NCBI GenBank assembly: GCA_963974055.1 | Contig: CAXBCP010000010.1 | Location: 62,001-126,000, forward strand | Direction: 5' to 3' | DNA length: 64,000 nucleotides | From: CAXBCP01 sp963974055 | GTDB taxonomy: Bacteria > Pseudomonadota > Alphaproteobacteria > MPNO01 > UBA830 | Shown: in pieces, positions 9,271 through 17,233 of the stretch | Layout: each line of letters opens with the position of its first letter | Numbering within the stretch: position 1 is the first letter of the stretch | Made by a program: the position numbers and the translations under genes | The notes under the pieces: model-generated | Database searches by the model: none | The model's input: only the letters and a program-made list of their open reading frames with translations | What the model was told of the DNA's origin: nothing

Positions 9271-9547
9271 TAATCCTCCCAGCCTTTCCTGATTGCCTTA
9301 AAACGCTAAACTCGCGGTACCTCGATCAGATATCCGAACCCTGATACCGGTTTCCCTGTCGTCGGGTGGCGTTATCCGAAGACAGGGCGTGATGACCGCT
9401 CAACTGTCAGGTTTCTTTAAAAAGACCGTCCCCCGATTTTGAAAAAACCCGACTTGTTGTTTCTGCTGGCGTAAATTTCTGGCATCGGTTTTGCGTGCTT
9501 TTTACGAAAGCGTTATAAAGCATCTTTTAGTAACGGAGTGTTTGTTC

Positions 9548-10141
9548 ATGCGTTATCCATCAATCTTGCGTATTATGGCAGCCGTAAGTCTGTTGTTGTT
9601 TGCTTCGCATCAGGCGCGCGCCGCAGTCATTATCAATACGATAGAAACCGTGAGCGGCGTCGAACTCAGTGCTTCGGGAACGCTGGATCTCACCGGGCTG
9701 ACAAACTTCGGGTTTAGCAGTGGATATCCCCAGGTCATTCCAGGCCAGGGGTACGTTATCGGCGGCGGCGGCGGAGGCAGCGTTTTTACGCAAATTTATT
9801 CGGGCTTATCAGGGCCAGCCACTTTTGGCACCGGCGGTCAGACCCTGAACACCAGTGCATCGGGCGACTTTCTGGCGATTTCCAATTTTGGCCAATGGCT
9901 TTCGGTTGCTAACGGTTTCGTTTCCGGGTCGACTATTTCCAGTTCGACGTTTTTCAGTGGCGCTACCATCGCTTCGCTTGGCATGGGGCCCGGTACTTAC
10001 ACATGGACCTGGTCGACGGATTCGGTTTCGCTCGTGGTCCCTTCCGAGGTGGCTGAGGTTCCCGGACCTCCCGCGTTCGCTCTGTTCTGCCTCGGTCTTG
10101 CCGGACTTGGCGCTGCAGGCCGACTTCGAAAGAGGCGCTAA
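9548..10141 (+). CDS. PEP-CTERM-like exported protein of unknown function
   Basis: The 197-residue product starts at the ATG at 9548 behind a CGGAG ribosome-binding site. It has a signal peptide (residues about 1-27, cut near ARA-AV), a Gly/Ser/Thr-rich beta-type body with a GGGGGGS run, and a C-terminal tripartite tail: PGPP motif, hydrophobic helix (AFALFCLGLAGLGAAG) and basic end RLRKRR. That tail is the PEP-CTERM sorting signal recognised by an exosortase; no exosortase lies in this window. Function of the body is not recognisable. A hairpin terminator follows. Confidence 0.75.
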   Translation: MRYPSILRIMAAVSLLLFASHQARAAVIINTIETVSGVELSASGTLDLTGLTNFGFSSGYPQVIPGQGYVIGGGGGGSVFTQIYSGLSGPATFGTGGQTLNTSASGDFLAISNFGQWLSVANGFVSGSTISSSTFFSGATIASLGMGPGTYTWTWSTDSVSLVVPSEVAEVPGPPAFALFCLGLAGLGAAGRLRKRR

Positions 10142-10175
10142 AAGCCTCCTTGGGGGCTGGGAGTTAGGTCTAAAT

Positions 10176-10204
10176 GCGGCGGTTTTTCGAAGCCGCCGCT
10201 TTTG
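10176..10204 (+). terminator. Rho-independent terminator
   Basis: GCGGCGG (10176-10182) pairs with CCGCCGC (10193-10199) around a short loop containing TTCGAA, followed by TTTT. It lies 35 bases after the stop of the PEP-CTERM-like gene and would end that transcript. Confidence 0.7.
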
Positions 10205-10321
10205 GTCCAGGCCGTGCGATGTGACATACGGAATCTGTTCGCAGACGTGTCTGTATCGTTACGTATTTCGGCGACTGAGTAGGGACGAGGCGTTGACGGG
10301 GCCGCAAAGCGACGGTTTTGG

Positions 10322-10335
10322 CTGATCGAGATTAA
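10322..10335 (+). promoter_or_regulatory. Possible degenerate FNR/FixK site
   Basis: CTGATCGAGATTAA matches 8 of the 10 specified bases of TTGAT-N4-ATCAA and lies about 100 bases before the GTG start of the hybrid FixL-like kinase, a spacing like that of the better sites in this window. It could give oxygen-dependent autoregulation, but two mismatches make it weak. Confidence 0.3.
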
Positions 10336-10427
10336 TGCCGGTTCTTCGCCGTGGGTCTATATATGCTATGTGAATCGGCGGTCGCCGGGTATCGGCTCGC
10401 GGCCAGGCGTAACCAGCGTATTCTCTC

Positions 10428-12005
10428 GTGGCTCAGGCGGACCGGACCGGTATGACGAATCAGAAAGATCTTGCGAAGCAGCTCGACGAAGTCAGCCGCC
10501 GTTTCCGGTCGCTCATGGACAATTGCGTCGACGCGCTGATCATTATCGACGAGGACGGAAAGATCCTGGACTTCAATCCGGCGGCAGAACGGATATTCCT
10601 CTACCGTACCGATGAAGCCATCGGCCGGAACGTGTCTGTTTTGATGCCGGAGCCATACCGGTCGGCCCATGACAGTTATCTGAAAAACTATCTCCGCACC
10701 GGCGATGCAAAAATCATCGGCATCGGCCGCGAAGTGGTCGGGTTGCGCAAGAACGGCGAAACGTTTCCGATGGAACTGTCGGTCGGCGATATGCCGGACG
10801 GCCACACCCGTAATTTTGTCGGCACCGTTCGCGATATTTCCCATCGCCGCAGCATCGAAGACCAGTTGCTGCAGGCATCCAAGATGGAAGCCGTCGGCCA
10901 GCTTACCGGCGGGGTCGCCCATGATTTCAACAATATTCTGGCGATCCTGATGATGGACCTGGAAATGCTGGCGGACCTCACCGAGGATCAGCCGGAAAGC
11001 GCCGAACTGGTCGCCGAAGCGCTTGAGGTCACGCGGACGGGCGCGGATATGACGCAACGGCTGCTGGCATTTTCCCGCCGCCAGACGCTGAGCCCGTCGC
11101 AATTCAACATCAACGAGCTGGTTCTTTCCATCACCGACCTGCTCCGCCGTACCCTTGGCGAGGTGATCCGGATAGACACGCTCGGTCCGCAGAATCTCTG
11201 GCCGGTTATGGTCGACCGGAGCCAGCTTGAAAACACCCTGGTCAATCTTGCCATCAATGCGCGCGACGCGATGCCGAACGGGGGCAAGCTGACCATCAAG
11301 TCGGAAAACCTGACGATCGGCGACGACGACCTGCCCGAATTCAGCGAACTCCCCGCGGGCGACTATGTCCGGCTGTCGTTTACCGACACCGGAATCGGTA
11401 TGTCCGATGACGTGACCCGCCATGCATTCGAGCCGTTCTTTACAACGAAAGAGGAACGCCACGGCACCGGGCTGGGGCTCAGCATGGTGTACGGGTTCGT
11501 GAAGCAGAGCGGCGGCAACGTCACCCTGTACAGCACGGTGGGCATGGGAACGACGATAAACCTTTATTTCCCGCGCGCCGATGCCACGCCGAAGCCGGAG
11601 ACCCGAAAATACCGGAGCGCGACGCTGCCGGTGGGAACCGAGCGCATCCTTGTCGTTGAAGACGATGGACGTCTCCGCGAGCGGATAGCGGCGTCCCTGC
11701 GGGCGCTGGGATATAGCGTACTGACGGCAACCGACGGGACGGATGCCCTGAAACACCTGGCGGAGGACGCGGAACCGGATATGGTTCTGACCGATGTGGT
11801 TATGCCCGGTCTTGACGGCCCCGGCCTCGTCCGCGCGCTGTCGGAAAACCATCCCTCCCTGAAGGTCATGCTGATGACCGGCTATGCCGATGCTTCCGAT
11901 TTGCTGCAGGTCGCGATCGAGAGCGGCACGCCGCTCATCCAGAAACCATTCACGCGGGCGCAGCTTGCGACCCGCGTCCGGAATCTGCTCGACGGACGTT
12001 CCTGA
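10428..12005 (+). CDS. Hybrid FixL-like oxygen-sensing histidine kinase (PAS-HisKA-HATPase-REC)
   Basis: The 525-residue soluble kinase has a PAS domain (about 22-140), a dimerisation/phosphoacceptor domain with His165 in GGVAHDFNN, a HATPase domain (LVNLAINARDAMPNGG, then GTGLGLSMVYG) and a C-terminal receiver with Asp456 in LTDVVMPGLDG. The PAS domain matches the FixL haem pocket: His81 in EPYRSAHDSY corresponds to the haem ligand His200 of Bradyrhizobium FixL, and Arg101 in IIGIGR to Arg220, with exactly the same 20-residue spacing; Arg206 is replaced by Asn87. It is therefore very probably a haem oxygen sensor. No membrane segment is visible. The start is GTG at 10428; an ATG at 10452 is an alternative. 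Confidence 0.88.
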   Translation: MAQADRTGMTNQKDLAKQLDEVSRRFRSLMDNCVDALIIIDEDGKILDFNPAAERIFLYRTDEAIGRNVSVLMPEPYRSAHDSYLKNYLRTGDAKIIGIGREVVGLRKNGETFPMELSVGDMPDGHTRNFVGTVRDISHRRSIEDQLLQASKMEAVGQLTGGVAHDFNNILAILMMDLEMLADLTEDQPESAELVAEALEVTRTGADMTQRLLAFSRRQTLSPSQFNINELVLSITDLLRRTLGEVIRIDTLGPQNLWPVMVDRSQLENTLVNLAINARDAMPNGGKLTIKSENLTIGDDDLPEFSELPAGDYVRLSFTDTGIGMSDDVTRHAFEPFFTTKEERHGTGLGLSMVYGFVKQSGGNVTLYSTVGMGTTINLYFPRADATPKPETRKYRSATLPVGTERILVVEDDGRLRERIAASLRALGYSVLTATDGTDALKHLAEDAEPDMVLTDVVMPGLDGPGLVRALSENHPSLKVMLMTGYADASDLLQVAIESGTPLIQKPFTRAQLATRVRNLLDGRS

Positions 12006-12734
12006 TCAGACGGCGACCGGGGTTCCCGCGAATACGTATCCGAACCCCCGAACGGTTTTGATCAGTTCCGGCTTCCGGCTGTCATGCTCGATTTTTTTCC
12101 GCAGGTGACTGATATGCAGGTCGATGCTGCGGTCTGTCGGCTCCCAGTCCCGGTCGGCAATCGCGTCAATTAACCGATCGCGCGACAGCGTCCGGCCCGG
12201 GTTCCGGACAAGCGCTTCCAGCAGCCTGAACTCCGCGGTTGTCAGGTGAACGGGGCCTTTTTTCTCGTTGCGAAGCGTGATTGCGGTGAAGTTTATGGTC
12301 CAGTCGCCGAAGTGAAGACAGTCGGTCTTGGGATTCGCCTCCCGCGCAGCGGGCAGGTCACCGGGAGGATTCGGCTGGGCGCGCCGCAGGACGACCTTGA
12401 TGCGGGCAAGGAGCTCCCGCAGGCTGAACGGCTTCGAAAGATAGTCGTCCGCCCCCATTTCCAGCCCGACGACCCGGTCGATCGTTTCGCCTTTCCCGGT
12501 CAGGATCATCACCGGGATCTCGGTCCGTTCGCGGAGAAAGCGGGTCAGGGACAGCCCGTCTTCGCCCGGCATCTGAAGATCGGTAATCACCAGGTCAGGT
12601 GCGTCCGTTTCAATCAAACCGCGCAGACCGGCGCCGTCGCCGACGGCGGATGCGCGAAATCCCTCCTTTTCGAGAAAGGCTTTCAGTCTGTTCCTCAATG
12701 TCGGATCGTCGTCGACTATCGCGATATGGTTCAT
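12006..12734 (-). CDS. OmpR/PhoB-type response regulator, FxkR-like by context
   Basis: The 242-residue protein has a receiver domain with acidic pocket Asp8-Asp10, phosphoacceptor Asp52 (ITDLQMPGEDG) and conserved Lys in LSKPF, then a winged-helix DNA-binding domain (LTTAEFRLLEALVRNPG to KTVRGFGYVF). Its stop abuts the kinase stop tail to tail, and it diverges from the Crp/Fnr gene at 12888. In rhizobia, hybrid FixL signals to the OmpR-type FxkR, which activates a fixK gene; the same trio of types is present here. The pairing is inferred from neighbourhood and the FixL-like haem pocket. Confidence 0.9.
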   Translation of the reverse strand: MNHIAIVDDDPTLRNRLKAFLEKEGFRASAVGDGAGLRGLIETDAPDLVITDLQMPGEDGLSLTRFLRERTEIPVMILTGKGETIDRVVGLEMGADDYLSKPFSLRELLARIKVVLRRAQPNPPGDLPAAREANPKTDCLHFGDWTINFTAITLRNEKKGPVHLTTAEFRLLEALVRNPGRTLSRDRLIDAIADRDWEPTDRSIDLHISHLRKKIEHDSRKPELIKTVRGFGYVFAGTPVAV

Positions 12735-12771
12735 TCTGGCCAGGGCAGGGTTAAGACGGGAAACTGTAAGC

Positions 12772-12787
12772 CATACAAAACTTTACA
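12772..12787. promoter_or_regulatory. Direct repeat resembling an FxkR K-box
   Basis: CATACA-AAAC-TTTACA is a direct repeat with 10-base periodicity in the divergent promoter region between the OmpR-type regulator (start 12734) and the Crp/Fnr gene (start 12888). From memory the rhizobial FxkR box is GTTACA-N4-GTTACA, with the same half-site length and spacing. The position, about 100 bases before the Crp/Fnr start, suits an activator site. Confidence 0.45.
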
Positions 12788-12887
12788 AAAATCCGGTAAT
12801 CCGCACATCCCAACCATACAATACGCCGTTATCCCTTTCCAATACCAGCGATGCATCCATTCGATCGTCAAGCGTGGAGGAAAGATC

Positions 12888-13673
12888 ATGTCACTTCAAG
12901 TTGTTGTCCCCGATACACGACCCTTGAATTCCCTTGCCGCCGTCGCGCCTGCAGCGTCGGCGGGCACGGCCTTGTCCCGTCAAAACAACCTGATCGCGAT
13001 CGCCGACAGGCTGGCAACCGAATATCGCCAGGTGTCGGCGGGGGCCGAGTTCAGGGTTTTTGCAGATTCCGGGCGGTTTCTTTTCGTGGTGATCGAAGGA
13101 TGGTTGTTCCGGAATGCCATTCTTGAAGACGGCCGCCGGCAGATACTGGACTTTATCCTGCCCGGGGATTTTCTCGCGGGGCGCCGTCAGGACCCAACCG
13201 AGGTTTCCCAGACCGTCGATGCAATCACCGATTCAACGGTGGCTATCATCCCGGTGAGCGCGGTTGCGGACCTGATCGGCGAAATGCCTTCGCTTGCGAT
13301 CACGCTGCTCGAAGCGTCGCAGAGCGCGCTCTATGCGTCCTATGAAAACCTCGTCGATACCGGCCGCCGGACATCGATCGAAGCGGTCGCCCATTTCCTG
13401 GTGCGGATGGAAAAGCGGGCGGCGCTGGCGATCGGGCATACAGAGAACGGGGCCGTTTCCTTTCCGCTGATACAGGAACATATCGGCGATGCAATCGGGC
13501 TGACGGCAGTGCATGTCTGTCGGACATTACGTAAACTGAAAGCCGCGGGCGTGATCGAAATGGGACGCGGCTGGCTGAAGATCACCGATCGCCGGCGGCT
13601 CGCCGAGATTGCGGGTCTCTGGGACTCTCACGGACTGGAGGATGAAGACGGCGTCTGCCGGCTCGCGAGCTAG
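12888..13673 (+). CDS. Crp/Fnr-family transcriptional regulator
   Basis: The start is the ATG at 12888 behind GGAGG; the frame is open further upstream but that part runs antisense to the response regulator. The 261-residue product has a cyclic-nucleotide-type beta barrel (about 45-150), a dimerisation helix and a C-terminal winged helix whose recognition helix reads GLTAVHVCRTLRKLK. FNR's N-terminal iron-sulfur cysteines are absent. The helix lacks the ExxSR pattern by which FNR and FixK read TTGAT, so the target site is probably different from the FNR boxes nearby. The gene occupies the fixK position of a FixL module. Confidence 0.85.
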   Translation: MSLQVVVPDTRPLNSLAAVAPAASAGTALSRQNNLIAIADRLATEYRQVSAGAEFRVFADSGRFLFVVIEGWLFRNAILEDGRRQILDFILPGDFLAGRRQDPTEVSQTVDAITDSTVAIIPVSAVADLIGEMPSLAITLLEASQSALYASYENLVDTGRRTSIEAVAHFLVRMEKRAALAIGHTENGAVSFPLIQEHIGDAIGLTAVHVCRTLRKLKAAGVIEMGRGWLKITDRRRLAEIAGLWDSHGLEDEDGVCRLAS

Positions 13674-13708
13674 GATCGGCGAGCGCGGCCGGTCGCGCGA
13701 AACTCAAT

Positions 13709-15247
13709 ATGAAACAGACAGAACTGATTACGCGCCTTGCCGGGGGCGAAGCATTCGGCGGGCGTGAGCCTGAGAGGATAGACACGCATATCTCCGTCGT
13801 CTTCCTGACCCCCGATCGTGCCTACAAGCTGAAGCGTGCCCTGAGCACCGGTTATCTCGATTTTACCGGGCTGGACGACCGGAAACGCGGTTGCGAGCGG
13901 GAAATCGCTCTTAACCGGAGGACCGCGCCTGAAATTTATCTTCGGGCCGTGCCGCTTTCGTTCGATACGCAGGGGCGGTTGACCATCGATGGCGATGGTG
14001 AGCCGTTGGAGTGGCTGGTCGAAATGAAGCGGTTCGATCCGCGCGCCACGTTCGATGTCCTCGCGAGTTCGAACGATCTTGACGACGCCCTTCTGGTGGA
14101 ACTGGCGGATCAGATTGCCGACTTTCACAAGACGGCGGACGTTGTGGATCGATCGGATTTTGCCTCGATGTTCAACGACGTGATCGCCGGCAACCGGGAC
14201 GAACTCGGGGCCTCCCGCGAGGGGTTCTTCGATGCGGCGGAAATCGAAGCGCTTACCGGGCGGCAGTTGAAACTGTCGCGGGACCTTTCGCCGGCCATAA
14301 CGCGCCGGGAGCGGGACGGTCGGGTGCGTGAATGCCACGGCGATCTGCATCTTGGAAATATCTGCCTGTTCGACGGACAGCCCCGGATTTTCGACGCCAT
14401 CGAGTTCAATGAAGATTTCAACCGGATCGACACGTTATACGATCTGGGCTTTCTGCTGATGGATCTTGCGGCACGCGGTTATGGCCGCGGCGCGAATATC
14501 GTCTTCAATCGCTACATGTACCGGCTTCCCGATATCGCTGGTCTTCGCGTCCTGCCGCTCTTTCTGTCGGTCCGGGCGACGATCCGCGCCCACGTGATGG
14601 CGAAATCCGCAGACCAGCAATCCGAACCGGCGGACCGGGACCGCTCGCTCGATCTTGCACGCGTCTATTTCCGGATGGCCGGCACGTTTATGGATGACAC
14701 AGAGCCCCGGTTGATCGCCGTCGGCGGTTATTCCGGTACGGGCAAGACGACGATGGCAAACCGCATCGCGTCTGCCGTCGGCGCGTCGCCGGGCGCCCTG
14801 GTGTTGAGCAGCGACCTGCTCCGCAAACGCCGGTTTGCCGTAGAACCCGACGAACGGCTCGATCCCCGGATGTACAGCGATGATGTCAGCAGGGAAATAT
14901 ATGCCGGGATGTCGGATCTCGCCGGCGAAGCATTGTCCGAAGGGCGGTCCGTGGTTGTCGATGCGACCTTTATCGACGAACGAAGCCGCATCGCGATTGA
15001 GCATGTGGCATCCGAAAAATCCGTTCCGTTCAACGGGTACTGGCTGACCGGCGACCCGGAGGAACTGGCGCGGCGTATCGCCGACCGCCCGCAGGGCGCG
15101 TCCGATGCGACGCAGACGGTCCTCGAACGGCAGCTCGAACGCGGTCCCGGCGACCTGCGCTGGCGATCGATCGATACCACTGCGCCCGGCGATGGCGGTC
15201 TTGAGGCCGTTCGTGACGATCTGGGTCTTGCGGCACAGGCACTATGA
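13709..15247 (+). CDS. Two-domain kinase-like ATPase (COG2187/COG0645 type)
   Basis: The N-terminal half (about 1-330) is an aminoglycoside-phosphotransferase-like kinase fold with the catalytic-loop motif CHGDLHLGNI and FDAIEFNEDF; the C-terminal part has a P-loop GGYSGTGKTT (about 339-348) like that of predicted P-loop kinases. Proteins of this layout are widespread in Proteobacteria, but their substrate is not established, so no metabolic role is assigned. It starts 36 bases after the Crp/Fnr gene and overlaps the following Sel1 gene by four bases, which points to one operon. Confidence 0.85.
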   Translation: MKQTELITRLAGGEAFGGREPERIDTHISVVFLTPDRAYKLKRALSTGYLDFTGLDDRKRGCEREIALNRRTAPEIYLRAVPLSFDTQGRLTIDGDGEPLEWLVEMKRFDPRATFDVLASSNDLDDALLVELADQIADFHKTADVVDRSDFASMFNDVIAGNRDELGASREGFFDAAEIEALTGRQLKLSRDLSPAITRRERDGRVRECHGDLHLGNICLFDGQPRIFDAIEFNEDFNRIDTLYDLGFLLMDLAARGYGRGANIVFNRYMYRLPDIAGLRVLPLFLSVRATIRAHVMAKSADQQSEPADRDRSLDLARVYFRMAGTFMDDTEPRLIAVGGYSGTGKTTMANRIASAVGASPGALVLSSDLLRKRRFAVEPDERLDPRMYSDDVSREIYAGMSDLAGEALSEGRSVVVDATFIDERSRIAIEHVASEKSVPFNGYWLTGDPEELARRIADRPQGASDATQTVLERQLERGPGDLRWRSIDTTAPGDGGLEAVRDDLGLAAQAL

Positions 15248-15909
15248 GGGGTCTGGTTTCCCTGTTCGCCGCCGCAATCGTTCTGGCGGCTACAGCGGTC
15301 GGGACCGCCAGCGGCGAGGAGACGGATGCCGGTTCGTCCCATGGCGCGACCTATGAAAGGGCCTGCGAAGCGTTCGACCGGGGCTCCTACTATACCGCTT
15401 TCCACGATCTCCTGCCGTTTGCAGCGCGGGGCGACGCGAAGGCACAATTCGCCATCGGCGAGATGCTTCGGACCGGCAGGGGAACCCGGCGCAATCGGGA
15501 AGAATCCCTGATCTGGTACCGGAGATCTGCCGAACAGGGATTTACGGCAGCTCAGTGCAATCTCGGGATGGCACTGTTCAAAGGCTGGGGCACCAGGGCA
15601 GACCCGCAGGCCACAATCGACTGGTGGCTGCGGGCAGCGCTGAACAAAAACGCCCATGCGATGTTCAATCTCGGCACGGTTATCGCTCGCGGGCGCCATG
15701 TGAAGCGCGATTTCGTCATCGCTTACTGGTGGCTGATGCAGGCGTCGGAGACCGGCTATGTCGGCGCGGACGATGTGCTTGCGACGCTGCGGAAGGTCAT
15801 GACCGCCACGCAGATCGCCCGGGCACAGAAGCTGAGTGCCGACGATGCCACCGCATTTATCCGCCGACCCTCACCCCCCGTCCTCACCCAACAGGAGACG
15901 CCGAAATGA
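15244..15909 (+). CDS. Sel1-repeat (TPR-like) exported protein
   Basis: The 221-residue protein starts with a signal peptide (residues 1 to about 24, cut near ASG-EE) followed by three to four Sel1-type helical repeats, for example AKAQFAIGEMLRTGRG and AAQCNLGMALFKGWG. Such repeats serve as protein-binding scaffolds, here in the periplasm. The ATG overlaps the upstream stop (ATGA), and its own stop overlaps the next start in the same way, so three genes are coupled. Confidence 0.82.
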   Translation: MRGLVSLFAAAIVLAATAVGTASGEETDAGSSHGATYERACEAFDRGSYYTAFHDLLPFAARGDAKAQFAIGEMLRTGRGTRRNREESLIWYRRSAEQGFTAAQCNLGMALFKGWGTRADPQATIDWWLRAALNKNAHAMFNLGTVIARGRHVKRDFVIAYWWLMQASETGYVGADDVLATLRKVMTATQIARAQKLSADDATAFIRRPSPPVLTQQETPK

Positions 15910-16268
15910 AAACGATTCGACTGGAACTTGCACGCAACGCAGACAATCCCGAAGGCAATCCGGGCGATGCCTATGACCTGCACGCTGCCTTGACCGCCGG
16001 GGGTAAGATCGATTTCGCGGCCGGCGATGCGCAGTTGATGACCTTTACCAGGTATCTGCCGCACCGTCCCGCGGCGCACGGCCAACTGGTGAAGACCGAT
16101 AGCGGCGCCTGGGCCTTTTCCTACGAGGCGGGGGATGACGACGACGAAGTCATCGTCGGGCTGGAAAACCACGACCTGTCCGTCGGCGGCTACCTGACCG
16201 TCGTCCAGCATGATCGTGACGAGCATGTTTACCGGGTTGTCGCGGTGTCCGATCGCATCATCGCCTGA
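15906..16268 (+). CDS. Conserved small protein of unknown function
   Basis: The ATG at 15906 follows GGAGACG and overlaps the Sel1 stop. The 120-residue product is acidic (a run AGDDDDEVIVG near residue 80), has no signal peptide or membrane helix, and ends in a beta-rich part (LTVVQHDRDEHVYRVVAVSD). I do not recognise the family. Its place between the Sel1 gene and an FNR-box-controlled stress protein hints at a stress or low-oxygen role, but nothing in the sequence proves it. Confidence 0.7.
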   Translation: MKTIRLELARNADNPEGNPGDAYDLHAALTAGGKIDFAAGDAQLMTFTRYLPHRPAAHGQLVKTDSGAWAFSYEAGDDDDEVIVGLENHDLSVGGYLTVVQHDRDEHVYRVVAVSDRIIA

Positions 16269-16291
16269 ACGAAGACTGCCGGGCAGAACAG

Positions 16292-16305
16292 TTGATCTCG
16301 ATCAA
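16292..16305. promoter_or_regulatory. FNR/FixK-type site upstream of universal stress protein
   Basis: TTGATCTCGATCAA is a perfect match to TTGAT-N4-ATCAA and a full palindrome. Its centre lies about 92 bases before the ATG of the universal stress protein at 16391, so with an ordinary leader it could act as a class II activator site. Confidence 0.85.
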
Positions 16306-16390
16306 CGAAAAAAACTGCGACGGGCTCTAAATACTGCCGAACGGCATGTGAATACATAAATCAAACGACGCTGCTGAAAGGAATTGTGCT

Positions 16391-17233
16391 ATGGACATTA
16401 AAGATATCGTCGTCCAGGTCGACGGGTCGGAGCGCGCTGCAGAACGTATCCAGCTTGCAACCAAGCTGGCTGCATCCAAGGATGCCCACCTCACCGGTGT
16501 TTTCGCGATTCCCGATCCCTACATGCCCGCGATGATGGCGGGCGGATATGTTCCTGCTGAAATATTCGACAAGTTCCGGCAGGAATCCGTGGAGGAGGCC
16601 AACGAGGCCGAAAAGCTGTTCAACAAGATTACGGAGGCGGGCGGCGTTCACAGCGAATGGCGTGTCGAGGAAGGTTTGGCGAGCAACGTGGTGTCGCGGC
16701 ACGGCCGGTATTCCGATCTCGTTGTCGTCGGAAAGGGAGACTACGACGATCCGGTCAAGTATCCGCATCCCGAACTGTCCGCCGACCTTGTCATGACATC
16801 CGGCCGGCCCGTGCTGGTCGTGCCGAATGCCGGCCATTTCGATGCCGTGGGGGTGCGCATCCTGGTGTGCTGGAATGCCAGCCGTGAATCCACGCGCGCC
16901 GTCAACGACGCGATGCCGTTCCTGCGGGCTGCCGAGAAGGTGACTGTCCTGGCGGTCAATCCGAACAAGTCGTCGGGCGGCGATCATGGCGATACGCCCA
17001 GTGCGGATATTGCCCTTCATCTTGCGCGTCACGGCGTGAATGCCGAAGCGGCCAGCACCGTATCCGCCGGTATCGAGGTCGCCGATACGATCCTGGCACG
17101 GGCCAGCGACCTGGCTGTCGATATGATCGTCTGCGGTGCGTACGGTCATTCGCGTACCCGCGAATGGGTGTTCGGCGGGGTAACGGAATCGCTGCTGCAC
17201 AACACCACGGTCCCCACGCTCCTTTCCCATTGA
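16391..17233 (+). CDS. Universal stress protein, tandem UspA domains
   Basis: The 280-residue protein carries two Usp folds: residues about 3-145 (DIVVQVDGSERA at the start) and 155-280 (RILVCWNASRESTRAVNDAMPF). The second domain keeps a recognisable nucleotide-loop end (GAYGHSRTREWVFGGVTESLL), matching the ATP-binding G-2x-G-9x-G-S/T pattern, while the first is degenerate. Such proteins often accumulate in low-oxygen or stationary cells. The perfect FNR box upstream supports micro-oxic induction. Confidence 0.9.
   Translation: MDIKDIVVQVDGSERAAERIQLATKLAASKDAHLTGVFAIPDPYMPAMMAGGYVPAEIFDKFRQESVEEANEAEKLFNKITEAGGVHSEWRVEEGLASNVVSRHGRYSDLVVVGKGDYDDPVKYPHPELSADLVMTSGRPVLVVPNAGHFDAVGVRILVCWNASRESTRAVNDAMPFLRAAEKVTVLAVNPNKSSGGDHGDTPSADIALHLARHGVNAEAASTVSAGIEVADTILARASDLAVDMIVCGAYGHSRTREWVFGGVTESLLHNTTVPTLLSH

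Noticed and set aside
12246..12887. Upstream extension of the Crp/Fnr gene by more than 200 codons
   Set aside because: The extension runs antisense to the response regulator and through the divergent promoter; a good ribosome-binding site precedes the ATG at 12888, where the protein family begins.
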